DNA of 40,529 bases from Spirochaetaceae bacterium (GTDB lineage Bacteria; Spirochaetota; Spirochaetia; Treponematales; Breznakiellaceae): assembly GCA_031281945.1 (NCBI GenBank), contig JAITER010000006.1:1-40529 (forward strand), given 5' to 3'. Both the position numbers and the translations under genes were made by a program. Below, in pieces: positions 24,988 to 33,176 of this stretch. Position 1 is the stretch's first letter, and the number at the start of each line of letters is the position of its first letter. Below the pieces are notes generated by a model. The model made no database searches. It had not been told where the DNA came from and saw nothing but the letters and a program-made list of their open reading frames with translations.

Positions 24988-26244
24988 TTATTCCCTGCTA
25001 TAATTCCCTTCGCGTTTTTCACCGTTTATGCTGGGTATTTCCAGTACGACTCCCCTATCGATAATGTTGGGATCCTCCGGGTCTTTTAGTTTGGAACGGT
25101 TGGCTTCGTACAAAACAGGCCACAGATTAGGGTCGCCGTAAACAAGTTCGGCTATACGCCAAAAACAATCAGGCGGCCAGGTTCCCACGGTGACGTACTT
25201 CGCGTTCTGGGCCTTGGAAACTGCGTCTGTTGAACCGTCCGTATTAACAACCGCCAGGGTCTCCACAGCCGGCTGTGGAGATGCGGCGGCGGGAACAATT
25301 CCGGTTAAATTTGTTCCAGGCCGCTCAAAATCAACCGCCGCGGAAGCCGGAGCTTCCAGACTGTTGTAAACCGTCTGGCTCACTGGAATTTTTTGCGGAT
25401 TTTGGGCGGCTTCTTCCTCAAGTCCGGCGATGCGTTTTTTAGCTTCGGCCAGTTCCTGCTCCGCTTTTTTTTGGGCGGCGGCGGCTTCTTCAACGGCCTT
25501 CTTTTGCGCGGCGGCGGCGAGTTCGGCGGCTTTCTTTTGCGCCGCGGCTTCTTCGGCGGCCTTCTTTTGCGCGTCAACAGCCGCCGCAAGTTCGGCGGCT
25601 GTTTTTTGGTTTAAAGCCTGCGCTTCGGCAAGCTTCTTTTGGGCTTCTTCCAGTTCCAGCGCGGCGGCGGAAGAGCTTTCCCCGGCGCGGGCGTAAGATT
25701 CAAGGGCCGCTATACGTTTTTTAGCTTCGGCCAATTCATCTTCCGCCTTTTTTTGAGCGGCGGCGGCTTCGGCGGCCTCACGGCGCAGGGCGGCTATAGT
25801 TTTTACTTCTTCGCTTGAGTCTGCGGCGGCGGCCTCCGCGCCCGTCTGCGAAAGGCTTTCTGGAGGAGCTGCGGCTTCCGCAAGCGCGGCGGGGTTTTCC
25901 CGCGTTCCGGCGATAGTTTCTGGCGTTTTTTCGGCCCCGTCCTTTTGAGAACCGGGAGGCGGCGCGGCGGCTTGTTCACCGGCGCCGGAAGGAACGGTTT
26001 CTTTTGGAAGTGCGCCTGTTTGGGCCGCGTCTTTTTCTGGAACTTCTTCTTTAGCCTCGTCCGCCAGTCCGTCCTGTCCGGAATCGGCCCCGGTTTGCGC
26101 GGGAGGCGCCTGCTCCTGAACGGAAACCTGTCCGCCTTCATCGTCAAAAGACCAGTAGTTGAGTATGGACGCGCAAGCCGAAAGCTGCAAGGCGAAAAAT
26201 ACGGTGAAAAACATTTTCGCCGCGTTTTTTATTTTGTTCTTCAT
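24988..26244 (-). CDS. Lipoprotein with Ala/Lys/Glu coiled coil and LysM-like C-terminus
   Basis: A 418-residue envelope lipoprotein with lipobox LSAC near residue 24. Residues ~30-145 are a low-complexity Ala/Glu/Pro/Gln linker. Residues ~150-285 are a coiled coil built from repeated AAAQKKAEEELAEAKKRI-like units. The C-terminal ~70 residues (VTVGTWPPDCFWRIAELVYGDPNLWPVLYEAN) have the shape of a LysM domain, which binds peptidoglycan. AGGAGG lies ~13 nt upstream of the ATG. Third gene of an envelope operon, 29 nt after the outer-membrane protein gene. It probably links outer membrane and cell wall. Confidence 0.85.
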   Translation of the reverse strand: MKNKIKNAAKMFFTVFFALQLSACASILNYWSFDDEGGQVSVQEQAPPAQTGADSGQDGLADEAKEEVPEKDAAQTGALPKETVPSGAGEQAAAPPPGSQKDGAEKTPETIAGTRENPAALAEAAAPPESLSQTGAEAAAADSSEEVKTIAALRREAAEAAAAQKKAEDELAEAKKRIAALESYARAGESSSAAALELEEAQKKLAEAQALNQKTAAELAAAVDAQKKAAEEAAAQKKAAELAAAAQKKAVEEAAAAQKKAEQELAEAKKRIAGLEEEAAQNPQKIPVSQTVYNSLEAPASAAVDFERPGTNLTGIVPAAASPQPAVETLAVVNTDGSTDAVSKAQNAKYVTVGTWPPDCFWRIAELVYGDPNLWPVLYEANRSKLKDPEDPNIIDRGVVLEIPSINGEKREGNYSRE

Positions 26245-26273
26245 AACTATAACCCGCCTCCTTTTGCAGGCCC

Positions 26274-27752
26274 CTAACGTTTCATTGTAAGGAACAGGGT
26301 GAACTTGTTGTTATCCTGAGCCGACCTGCGCAACGCGGCTATATCCGTATAATCCGGTTCGTTCTTAAAATCAAATTTACCGGAAGTTATAAGCAACATA
26401 TCTATCGTTGTATTCGCGTTCAAATTAACAGTAAATCCCACGGCGAATCGTGTGGAAGGCAGTATTTCTTCAAAGGAAGAATTTTCCTCGCCCAAACTTT
26501 TATTGTTGGCGTTGCTGATATTGAACGTGTACAGATTAAGGCCGAAGCCGCCGTGAAGAGCGAAACGGTTGGGTAAAAGAGAGAAAGTTCCGCCGAAATC
26601 AAGTTCCGGTTTAATAAAGGTCTCTTTCGCGTAAATTTCGTAATCCCCGTAGGCCTGCATACCGCTATCCGGCGTAAGGTAGTATTCGTTAAACCGCACG
26701 TCCGCGAGCAGTTTGAGGCCGATTTTCGCGCGTTCACCAATGGAGCCTGTGTAAAGAATGTACGGTTTTATTTCCTGTTCAAGGTTGTCGTACACGGAAT
26801 TGATTGTTTCGGACGCGCCGTCGTCCACCACAACGTGCGTAATTAAAGCGCCGCTGGTCGGGTTTATTCCGGTGATGCGTTTTTTTAAGTAGTAACCGCC
26901 GCCCACGCGCACTTCTGAAGCTTCCGAGCGGAACGCCACGCCAAGATCCGCGCCGATTTTTACTTCGTTATACACCTGCGTATAGCCGGAGTAGAAATCC
27001 GGAGTCATAACTCCGTCTACAATGGAAGTATGGGGGTCGTCTCCGCTTACATACTGGTGTATATCCATTTCCGCCGAAACTTCCGGGATAATCAAAACGC
27101 TTCCGCCTTTAAGCGGGATGCTGGCGCCTATCGCGAAAGAAGGCGTAAGGGAGTTTTCGAAAGAAAAACCCTGCACGGTTTTACCCACTTCCATAGCCTG
27201 ATCCTCGCTTTGCGGTTGTGTTACGTGCAAAAGTTGCGAAAACCCGGCCTTTAAGCCCAAACGCCCCAACCCCAGGAAAAGGTTGAATTCGTTGCGGCTT
27301 TTGGCCTCCGCCGGACGCCCGCCTATAGTGTCGTAAACACCGGGAATCTCCGTTCCGGAACCGGAATCCGAAGTTAGCCGCAGGCTTAGTTCGCTTGGAT
27401 CCTGGTTGGTGGCGCGGGAAAAAAGGTCTTGTATAAGAGACCCGCCGTAAGCTACGCCCAAATACAAAGCCCCAAGTTTAAGACCCGCGCCAAGCGTTAT
27501 GCCCTGAGGGTCGAACCCGGCGTATGTTATAATGCTTTTGAAAGAAGTGTCTTTAAAAGAACCTACATCCATAAAGCCGTCAATGTCAGATTGCAGGGCG
27601 CCCATGGAGGCGCGGTACAAGCCGCTTTCCGGGTTAAAAATAGCGGTTTCTGTGGGGGAAGGGGCGGAAGAAACCCAATAACCCTGAGCCTGTAAAACCA
27701 TAGATCCGCAAAAAAACAACACCGGTAAAACAAGTGATTTAAATCTCCGCAT
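26274..27752 (-). CDS. Predicted beta-barrel outer-membrane protein
   Basis: A 492-residue exported protein with a cleavable signal peptide (LVLPVLFFCGSMVLQAQG) and no lipobox. The rest is alternating hydrophobic/polar beta strands with many Gly and aromatic residues, ending in FTLFLTMKR, as in spirochaete outer-membrane barrels. The ATG at 27752 is chosen because AAGGAG lies 6 nt upstream; longer in-frame starts run into the previous gene. It sits 16 nt after the first gene and 29 nt before the LysM-like lipoprotein gene. Confidence 0.85.
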   Translation of the reverse strand: MRRFKSLVLPVLFFCGSMVLQAQGYWVSSAPSPTETAIFNPESGLYRASMGALQSDIDGFMDVGSFKDTSFKSIITYAGFDPQGITLGAGLKLGALYLGVAYGGSLIQDLFSRATNQDPSELSLRLTSDSGSGTEIPGVYDTIGGRPAEAKSRNEFNLFLGLGRLGLKAGFSQLLHVTQPQSEDQAMEVGKTVQGFSFENSLTPSFAIGASIPLKGGSVLIIPEVSAEMDIHQYVSGDDPHTSIVDGVMTPDFYSGYTQVYNEVKIGADLGVAFRSEASEVRVGGGYYLKKRITGINPTSGALITHVVVDDGASETINSVYDNLEQEIKPYILYTGSIGERAKIGLKLLADVRFNEYYLTPDSGMQAYGDYEIYAKETFIKPELDFGGTFSLLPNRFALHGGFGLNLYTFNISNANNKSLGEENSSFEEILPSTRFAVGFTVNLNANTTIDMLLITSGKFDFKNEPDYTDIAALRRSAQDNNKFTLFLTMKR

Positions 27753-27768
27753 CGCTTTCTCCTTTTTG

Positions 27769-28865
27769 TTACTCATCGTTTTTTGGAAGATCCACATTTA
27801 AACCGTCCGCCCATTCATATACCACCTTAAGAACCGGTTTGTGCGCGTCTATCCAAGTTTTGGCTTTTTTTGACGAAGAAAAATCACCGCCAGCAACCGA
27901 TTCGGATGCTAAAACCTTGGAAGAAGGCGTTATATAATTGACCGACTCCGGAGCAGCAGGCGTGAAATTTAATTCTTTCACGATGGCGCCGGCGTTAACG
28001 CCCGCGTAAAAGTTAATTACAGAGGTGTACCGTTCGCCTTTTTTGTTTTTGCCGCCGGCGAGTATTGTGGATATTGACGCGATGCGGTTTGCGGGAGCGC
28101 CGGTTTTGGTTGAGTCAGCAAGGTCCACGGCGGCGCCGTCGTCAAAGTTGTCGATATCGCCGCTTATGGCGAGTGTCGGGGTATCGCCTTCTTTGTGAAG
28201 GCCGAATATGCGGATTCCCACGGAGCCCCTGGACGTCCCCTGATACAGGGTGTTCGGCGGCTGACAATCATTTTTGCACGGCCAGTATTGTTCCTCGCCC
28301 GAAGCCTCGCCGTCGTCAAGGCCTTCTATTTTTACAATGCCGCCGATGTTATCTTCTATCCAAAGAACCTTTTCGTATGTTTTTTCGCCTTCCTCACTTA
28401 CTTCGGCTTTTATGAGTTTTTGTAAATGTTCTTTTATTAAAGTAGTGTCTAACTGCAGTATCGCGTATGGCGTCAAGTCTTCGTTTTGGCGTTTCGAGTT
28501 AAGTTTGTATTCCTTGTCCTTAGAAGTGAAAAAAGAAGCCCAGCGCGTTGTAAGAGCCTCTACGCTCTGCGCCTCGGGCGTTTCGCCTTGTTTTAGGCTG
28601 CCTGACAGGATGTAAGCAAGGCTGGATTCAGCCCAGTCCGAAAAGTCCGCGCTAACCGTGTATGTTAAAGTAGTGGTAACGCCGTCTTTGGTTATTTGCG
28701 GGCCGTAAACGTTAAGCCCTTCCGGCATACCCTCTATAGACGCCGCCGGTTTTTCTGAAGGGGACGGCGCGGAACTCTCTAAAGCGCACGCAAGGAATAT
28801 ACCCCCCCCCCCCCCGCAATGATGATTAACGGCAAAATTAACGCCATTCTTACTTTTTTATTCAT
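27769..28865 (-). CDS. Putative phase-variable lipoprotein, out of frame as sequenced
   Basis: The best start is the ATG at 28865, with AAGGAG 7 nt upstream, giving MNKKVRMALILPLIIIAG. A run of 14 G then shifts the frame, and translation ends shortly after (VYSLRAL, TAG). With 12 or 15 G the reading continues GIFLAC, a proper lipobox, then ALESSAPSPSEKPAAS and the long downstream frame to 27769, about 365 residues. The body is Asp/Gly/Thr-rich and beta-like, of unknown family. First gene of a three-gene envelope operon. Slippage of the G run would switch lipoprotein production. A sequencing or assembly error of 1 nt is the main alternative. An internal ATG at 28728 would give an unexported product. 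Confidence 0.75.
28802..28815. repeat. Homopolymer of 14 C (14 G on the coding strand)
   Basis: Uninterrupted run inside the signal-peptide codons of the preceding lipoprotein gene, just before the lipobox. It is the longest G/C homopolymer I see in the window. Confidence 0.9.
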
Positions 28866-29053
28866 AAACGAACTCCTTATTATTTTTTTGAAGCCAGTGT
28901 ACTGGAAAGCAAAACCGGACAGCGCCTTTCGGGCGCCTTTCACCAGTATACAATTCCCGAATGATAATTGTAATAAAAAAGGAACTTTTTGTATATACCG
29001 CCTTACTGTATTAAAAAACGCGGGCCGGCCGCCGGTAACGGCCCCGCAACGCC

Positions 29054-29347
29054 TTAGGTTCGTGCGCGGGCTTCCCGCAAGAATTCGTTAAAAAAATTCG
29101 CCCGTTCTAAAAAACGCTTAAAAGAGGCTTCCGCCGCCTCCCAATCAATAGGAGCGTCTAACATATCAAGCGAACCGTCCGCAAATCTTTCGCCGGTTCC
29201 AAATATTTCAAATAGCGAATGAAGCCTGCAATTCATGCCGGGCGCCGGCGTTTGTTCATCTTTGTAAAGAAGATGGTAATCGTCCGCGGAAAGCAACATG
29301 GTTGGATCTGGAACCCATTGTGCGCCGCTTGCGCGGCAAATATCCAA
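29054..29347 (-). pseudogene. C-terminal fragment resembling polysaccharide pyruvyl transferase
   Basis: About 97 residues. The QWVPDPTMLLSADDYHLLY stretch resembles the DPTLLL...Y segment of polysaccharide pyruvyl transferase family proteins, followed by a C-terminal helix pair (DWEAAEASFKRFLE). The N-terminal two-thirds, with the catalytic part, is missing. The frame runs upstream into the family B repeat at 29375 without a plausible start except a TTG at 29347. Family assignment is tentative. Confidence 0.45.
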
Positions 29348-29374
29348 ACCGGAGCTTTCCCGCGCGGAAAGGAA

Positions 29375-29516
29375 ATGGGCTTGGGCGGCAACCTGGTTGG
29401 TTGTCGCCCAAGTCTTGCAAAATGCTACGCATTTTGCGGTTTTAAGCGGAAGTTGGCTGAATCAAGCCCAGGCTTGGTTCAGCTTGCATAAACTGAAGTT
29501 TCCGAACAACTCTATT
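29375..29516 (+). repeat. Family B copy B4 between two gene remnants
   Basis: Hairpins in order: TTGGGCGGCAAC/TTGTCGCCCAA, GCAAAATGC/GCATTTTGC, and GCTGAATCAAGCC/GGCTTGGTTCAGC; ends AACAACTCTATT. Over its last ~110 nt it is nearly identical to copy B2. Confidence 0.75.
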
Positions 29517-29517
29517 A

Positions 29518-29592
29518 GGTTTAATACTTGTAACAAATAATGTAAAAGAATTTGATAAGATAAAAGGATTAAAAATAGAAAATTGGATATAA
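29518..29592 (+). pseudogene. C-terminal remnant of a VapC-type PIN-domain toxin
   Basis: 24 residues, GLILVTNNVKEFDKIKGLKI followed by ENWI and a TAA. This matches the conserved end of VapC toxins (LVTNN..EF..I.GL..ENW). The rest of the gene is absent, and the family-like sequence begins right where repeat B4 ends. Its AT content is higher than the neighbours, suggesting acquired DNA. Confidence 0.6.
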
Positions 29593-29938
29593 GGATAAAT
29601 TAGAAAAGCGCAACTGCGCATAACGACCTGTTTATGTTGCGCTCGCGGCAGAGGCGAAATATACGGTTTTGCCGGGCCGTTCCTCTACGCGCCCAAGCCT
29701 ATGCCGGAGAACATTCCCGCGCAAAACCTCCGCCAAAACGTTGTATACGGAGGTGAGCGTTATGCGCAATTTGTATAAATGAATATACAATATATACAAA
29801 AATAGACATACATATACCATACCGGCGCTTGACTAAAGAATATTTGGAAAAGCCTTAAGTTAAATCATTCTATCGTAACGGCGTTGACTACTTTTCCGCC
29901 GGCGGCGTTCATGTTGCGGCGCCCGCGATGAAAAAGCC
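29593..29938. other. Gene-poor remnant region
   Basis: A 346-nt stretch between the VapC remnant and the second repeat locus. Short open frames exist on both strands (for example minus 29820-29632) but none has a ribosome binding site or a recognisable domain. It probably contains degraded coding DNA. Confidence 0.5.
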
Positions 29939-30164
29939 CGCCGCCGCAAACTTTCGGTGGGTCTGGGAGGCCAGGGCCTCCCAGCGGGGGCGTTTGGGGG
30001 CGGAGCCCCCAAGCCGTATCCAAGCCGCGAGCCGTTATCGGCCCCCACGCCGCGCTACATAGGTTGGGGGGACGCGCTCAATGTTTCGTGCGCACTCATC
30101 TCCCAGCGGGGGGACTGGGGGCGGAGCCCCCAGCGGCATCCAAAACGCGAGCCGGCGCCGCTAG
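29939..30164 (-). repeat. GC-rich palindromic flank module (copy 2)
   Basis: Same words as 8281-8400: GCCGCCGCAAAC, GGTGGGTCTGGGAGGCC, then GGGGGCGGAGCCCCC. Here the GGGGGCGGAGCCCCC hairpin occurs twice (near 29996 and 30118), followed each time by a CCAA.CGCGAGCC word, showing internal duplication. Confidence 0.75.
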
Positions 30165-30421
30165 AAAGCGCAAGGGGATTGAACTTCAAATGCGCTGTGC
30201 GCATTTGAAGTTTGGCTGTATCTGATAAAAACGGCCTTCGTCCGTTGTTTATCAGATACAGCGCCTTATCACCAGATGCGCAAGGGGATTGAACTTCAAA
30301 TGCGCTGCGCGCATTTGAAGTTTGGCTGTATCTGATAAAAACGGCCTTCGTCCGTTATTTATCAGATACAGCGCCTTATCACCCCAGATGCGCAAAAATG
30401 CGCCCAAATGACGAAAAACGG
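30165..30421 (-). repeat. Two double-hairpin repeat units (array 2), downstream of glutamine synthetase
   Basis: Units at ~30165-30273 and ~30274-30384 match array 1. Hairpin A arms here are AACTTCAAATGCGC/GCGCATTTGAAGTT, a compensated G-C to A-U change relative to most of array 1. The element ends at an AAAAATGCGCCCAA word, also present at 8961, within 10 nt of the glnN stop codon. Confidence 0.88.
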
Positions 30422-30429
30422 CGCTATAT

Positions 30430-32553
30430 TTACAGTTTAAAGAGCATATCCCCATAGCCCGGATAAGGCCATCTGTTTTTGGCTGTTAATTTTTCCAAAA
30501 CATCGGCTTTGTTTCTTACAGCGTCCATTGCGGGTTTTACTTTTTCGTAATAAGACTTTGCTTTGGCAAAAGGGTCTGTGATTTGCTGGGCCGCGGACAG
30601 GGCGTTTTCCAAAAGAGCGGTTTCCTCGTAAAGCCCCGCGGAAAGCTCGGCTATTTTTTTGGCGCTTTTTTCCTGGGCGGCGCTAGGCGCCCCCGCCGCC
30701 GCCAAAGCAGACGCTTCGCGGGCGAGTTCCGCGGCGAAAGAAGAAACCGCCGGGAATATACCGCGCCTGGCCATATCTATCGCCACGCCGGCTTCTATGT
30801 TTATCTGTTTTGAATATTTTTCCAGATATATATGATAGCGGCTTTCGGCTTCCTCTTTGGTGAACACTTTGTGGCTTTCGAACAAGCTTATTATTTCCGG
30901 CGCGACCAGCACCGAAAGCGCGTCCGGCGCGTTTTTAATATTGGGAAGCCCCCGGCGTTCCGCTTCTTTAACCCATTCGTCGCTGTAGCCGTTTCCGTTA
31001 AACACCACCCGTCTGTGTTTTGAGTAAGATTCTTTGATAATGCTTTGAATTGCGGCGTTTTTATCGCTCGCGCCTTCCAGCTTATCCGCGAATTCGCGCA
31101 AAACCTGGGCTACGGCGGTGTTGAGGTATGTATTGGGCGTGGCTATGCTCTGCGAGGAGCCTACCATGCGGAACTCGAATTTATTGCCGGTAAAGGCGAA
31201 GGGGCTGGTGCGGTTTCTGTCGGAAACGTCTTTGGGCAGGGACGGAAGACTTGTAACGCCCAGCTTTATACTCCCGCCCTCTGTATGTTTGCCAGGTTTG
31301 CCGTCCGCTATGTTGTCTAAAATTTCCGTAAGCGGGCCGCCGAAAAATATTGAAACTATAGCCGGGGGCGCTTCATTGGCTCCCAACCTGTGTTCGTTGC
31401 CGCTCGTAGCCACCGAGGAGCGCAACAACAGCGCGTAACGGTCTACGGCTTCCACCACAGCGGCGGCGAACAAAAGAAAGCGGGCGTTGGATTCCGGATT
31501 TTCGCCCGGCTCAAAAAGGTTTACGCCGTCGTCCGTTGAAATAGACCAGTTGTTGTGCTTGCCGCTGCCGTTTACGCCGGCGAAAGGCTTTTCGTGCAAA
31601 AGCGCCTCCATGCCGCGCCTGCGGGCTACGTTTCGCAACGTTTCCATCACAATCTGGTTTGAATCGACCGCCGCCGTCGTATTGCTGTAAATGGGGGCGA
31701 TTTCAAACTGATTCGGAGCCACCTCGTTGTGCTGTGTTTTCGCCGGAATCCCCATTTTCCATAATTCGTAATTAAGCTCGCGCATAAACGATGCTACGCG
31801 CTCCTTTATAGCCCCAAAATAGTGGTCTTCCATCTCCTGGCCCTTCGCGGGCATGGAGCCGAACACCGTGCGCCCCGTGAGCAGAAGATCCGGCCTGGAA
31901 AGGTAATATTCTTTGTCTATTAAAAAATATTCCTGCTCAGGCCCTACGGTCGTGTATACGCGCTTTGCGGTGGAAAAGCCTATGGCGTGAAGCACGCGAA
32001 GCGCCTCCCTGTTAAGCGACTCCATAGCGCGCAACAGCGGCACTTTTTTATCCAAAGCCTGGCCGTAGTAGCTTATAAAAGCCGTCGGGATGCAAAGCGT
32101 CGTTCCCGTAGCGTCCTGTTTTAAAAACGCAGGGCTGGTTACGTCCCAGGCGGTGTAGCCCCTGGCTTCGAAGGTGGCGCGAAGGCCGCCTGACGGAAAG
32201 CTCGAAGCGTCCGGCTCGCCTTTAATAAGCTCCTTGCCGGAAAATTCCATAATAACCTTTCCGTCTCCGGTCGGGGAAATAAAAGAATCGTGTTTTTCCG
32301 CCGTAAGCCCTGTAAGCGGGTGAAACCAGTGGGTGTAATGGGTGGCCCCTTTCGATATGGCCCAGTCCCTCATCGCGGCGGCCACAACCTCCGCCGCGTA
32401 CGCATTCAACTCCTTTTCTCCGTTTTGAACCGCCAAAATTTCTTTGTAAATATTTTTCGGAAGCAACTCCCTCATAGTCGAATTGGAAAAACAGTTGGAA
32501 CCGTACAATTCCGCCACCGGCGTACTGGTAAAATCAATTTTAAAATCGCTCAT
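30430..32553 (-). CDS. glnN: Glutamine synthetase, type III
   Basis: A 707-residue GSIII enzyme, ATP-dependent glutamate plus ammonia to glutamine, the main ammonium-assimilation step. GSIII-specific features are the N-terminal FSNSTMRELLP and HWFHPLTGLTAEKHDSF segments. Others are GPEQEYFLID, the metal/glutamate site AKTQHNEVAPNQFE, GSGKHNNWS, and the C-terminal WPYPGYGDMLF. Length is typical for GSIII, much longer than GSI. ATG at 32553 has GGAGG 5 nt upstream. A strong sigma-54 promoter lies ~170 nt upstream, indicating nitrogen control. Single gene; repeat array 2 begins at its 3' end. Confidence 0.96.
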   Translation of the reverse strand: MSDFKIDFTSTPVAELYGSNCFSNSTMRELLPKNIYKEILAVQNGEKELNAYAAEVVAAAMRDWAISKGATHYTHWFHPLTGLTAEKHDSFISPTGDGKVIMEFSGKELIKGEPDASSFPSGGLRATFEARGYTAWDVTSPAFLKQDATGTTLCIPTAFISYYGQALDKKVPLLRAMESLNREALRVLHAIGFSTAKRVYTTVGPEQEYFLIDKEYYLSRPDLLLTGRTVFGSMPAKGQEMEDHYFGAIKERVASFMRELNYELWKMGIPAKTQHNEVAPNQFEIAPIYSNTTAAVDSNQIVMETLRNVARRRGMEALLHEKPFAGVNGSGKHNNWSISTDDGVNLFEPGENPESNARFLLFAAAVVEAVDRYALLLRSSVATSGNEHRLGANEAPPAIVSIFFGGPLTEILDNIADGKPGKHTEGGSIKLGVTSLPSLPKDVSDRNRTSPFAFTGNKFEFRMVGSSQSIATPNTYLNTAVAQVLREFADKLEGASDKNAAIQSIIKESYSKHRRVVFNGNGYSDEWVKEAERRGLPNIKNAPDALSVLVAPEIISLFESHKVFTKEEAESRYHIYLEKYSKQINIEAGVAIDMARRGIFPAVSSFAAELAREASALAAAGAPSAAQEKSAKKIAELSAGLYEETALLENALSAAQQITDPFAKAKSYYEKVKPAMDAVRNKADVLEKLTAKNRWPYPGYGDMLFKL

Positions 32554-33176
32554 AAAACCTCCATAAGTTTAATTCCGCCCAAAACATCAGCTTCAGCGCG
32601 GTTTTTCGCGGCTTCCAATCCACGGGCCGTAAAGCGCGGGACGGGAAGCCGCGTAATTTAAAGTCTCTTTTCCCAAAAGGGAAGGCTAAAATCAAAAATC
32701 TCACCGTTATACATATAAATAGAGCAAAAACCGTGCCATCTTTCGCAAAAAGCTTTGAGCGGCGTTTTTTATAAATGCGACGCGTTTTCCGTTTTAATTT
32801 GCGTTATTTTGGGTGAACGCCGCTGATTTTCCAGCTTTCAACAGATATCAATAGCTGGCGTTAAAAATCGCGCGGCATTAAAACAAAAAAATCTTTCGTT
32901 AATGTAGATTGTTTTCAAAAAACCATACATTTATGTATCTTCCGCCTTTTAAATCCTCAGGCGCCGGTACTGAAAACGGATTTTTTTTATTATTTTATGG
33001 AGATGGTTTTAAAACTTTAATAGCGCCGCTCAAAAACTTAGGCTGGCGCCGGCCTAGAGCAAAGCAAGCCGCGCAAGATTAAAGCAAAGCAATCCCGCCC
33101 GCATGGATGGTGGATGACAGCCGCGTTATTAAAAGTTAAGTCTAATTTTGGGAAGGCGCCGTTTTAAAACGCGGTT
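32554..33176. other. Regulatory intergenic region between glnN and the TPR gene
   Basis: 623 nt with no gene. It holds the glnN leader (with a TTCCC/GGGAA hairpin near 32677), the sigma-54 promoter, an ATACAT-TT-ATGTAT palindrome at 32925-32938, and a CCAGCT/AGCTGG inverted repeat near 32840. These are candidate activator sites for the sigma-54 promoter, but no NtrC-type consensus is clear. Confidence 0.55.
32724..32738 (-). promoter_or_regulatory. Sigma-54 promoter of glnN
   Basis: The minus strand reads TGGCACGGTTTTTGC, with GG and GC separated by exactly 10 nt as in -24/-12 promoters (consensus TGGCACG-N4-TTGC). Transcription should begin near 32713, giving a ~160-nt leader. RpoN exists in known treponemes. 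Confidence 0.82.

Noticed and set aside
28739-28865. Simple start of the operon's first gene at ATG 28728
   Set aside because: That ATG has no ribosome binding site and would leave an exported-type protein without its signal peptide; the upstream ATG with AAGGAG and the lipobox across the G-run fit far better.
29632-29820. Minus-strand 62-residue frame in the remnant region
   Set aside because: No ribosome binding site or family resemblance; could be part of decayed DNA but cannot be supported as a gene.
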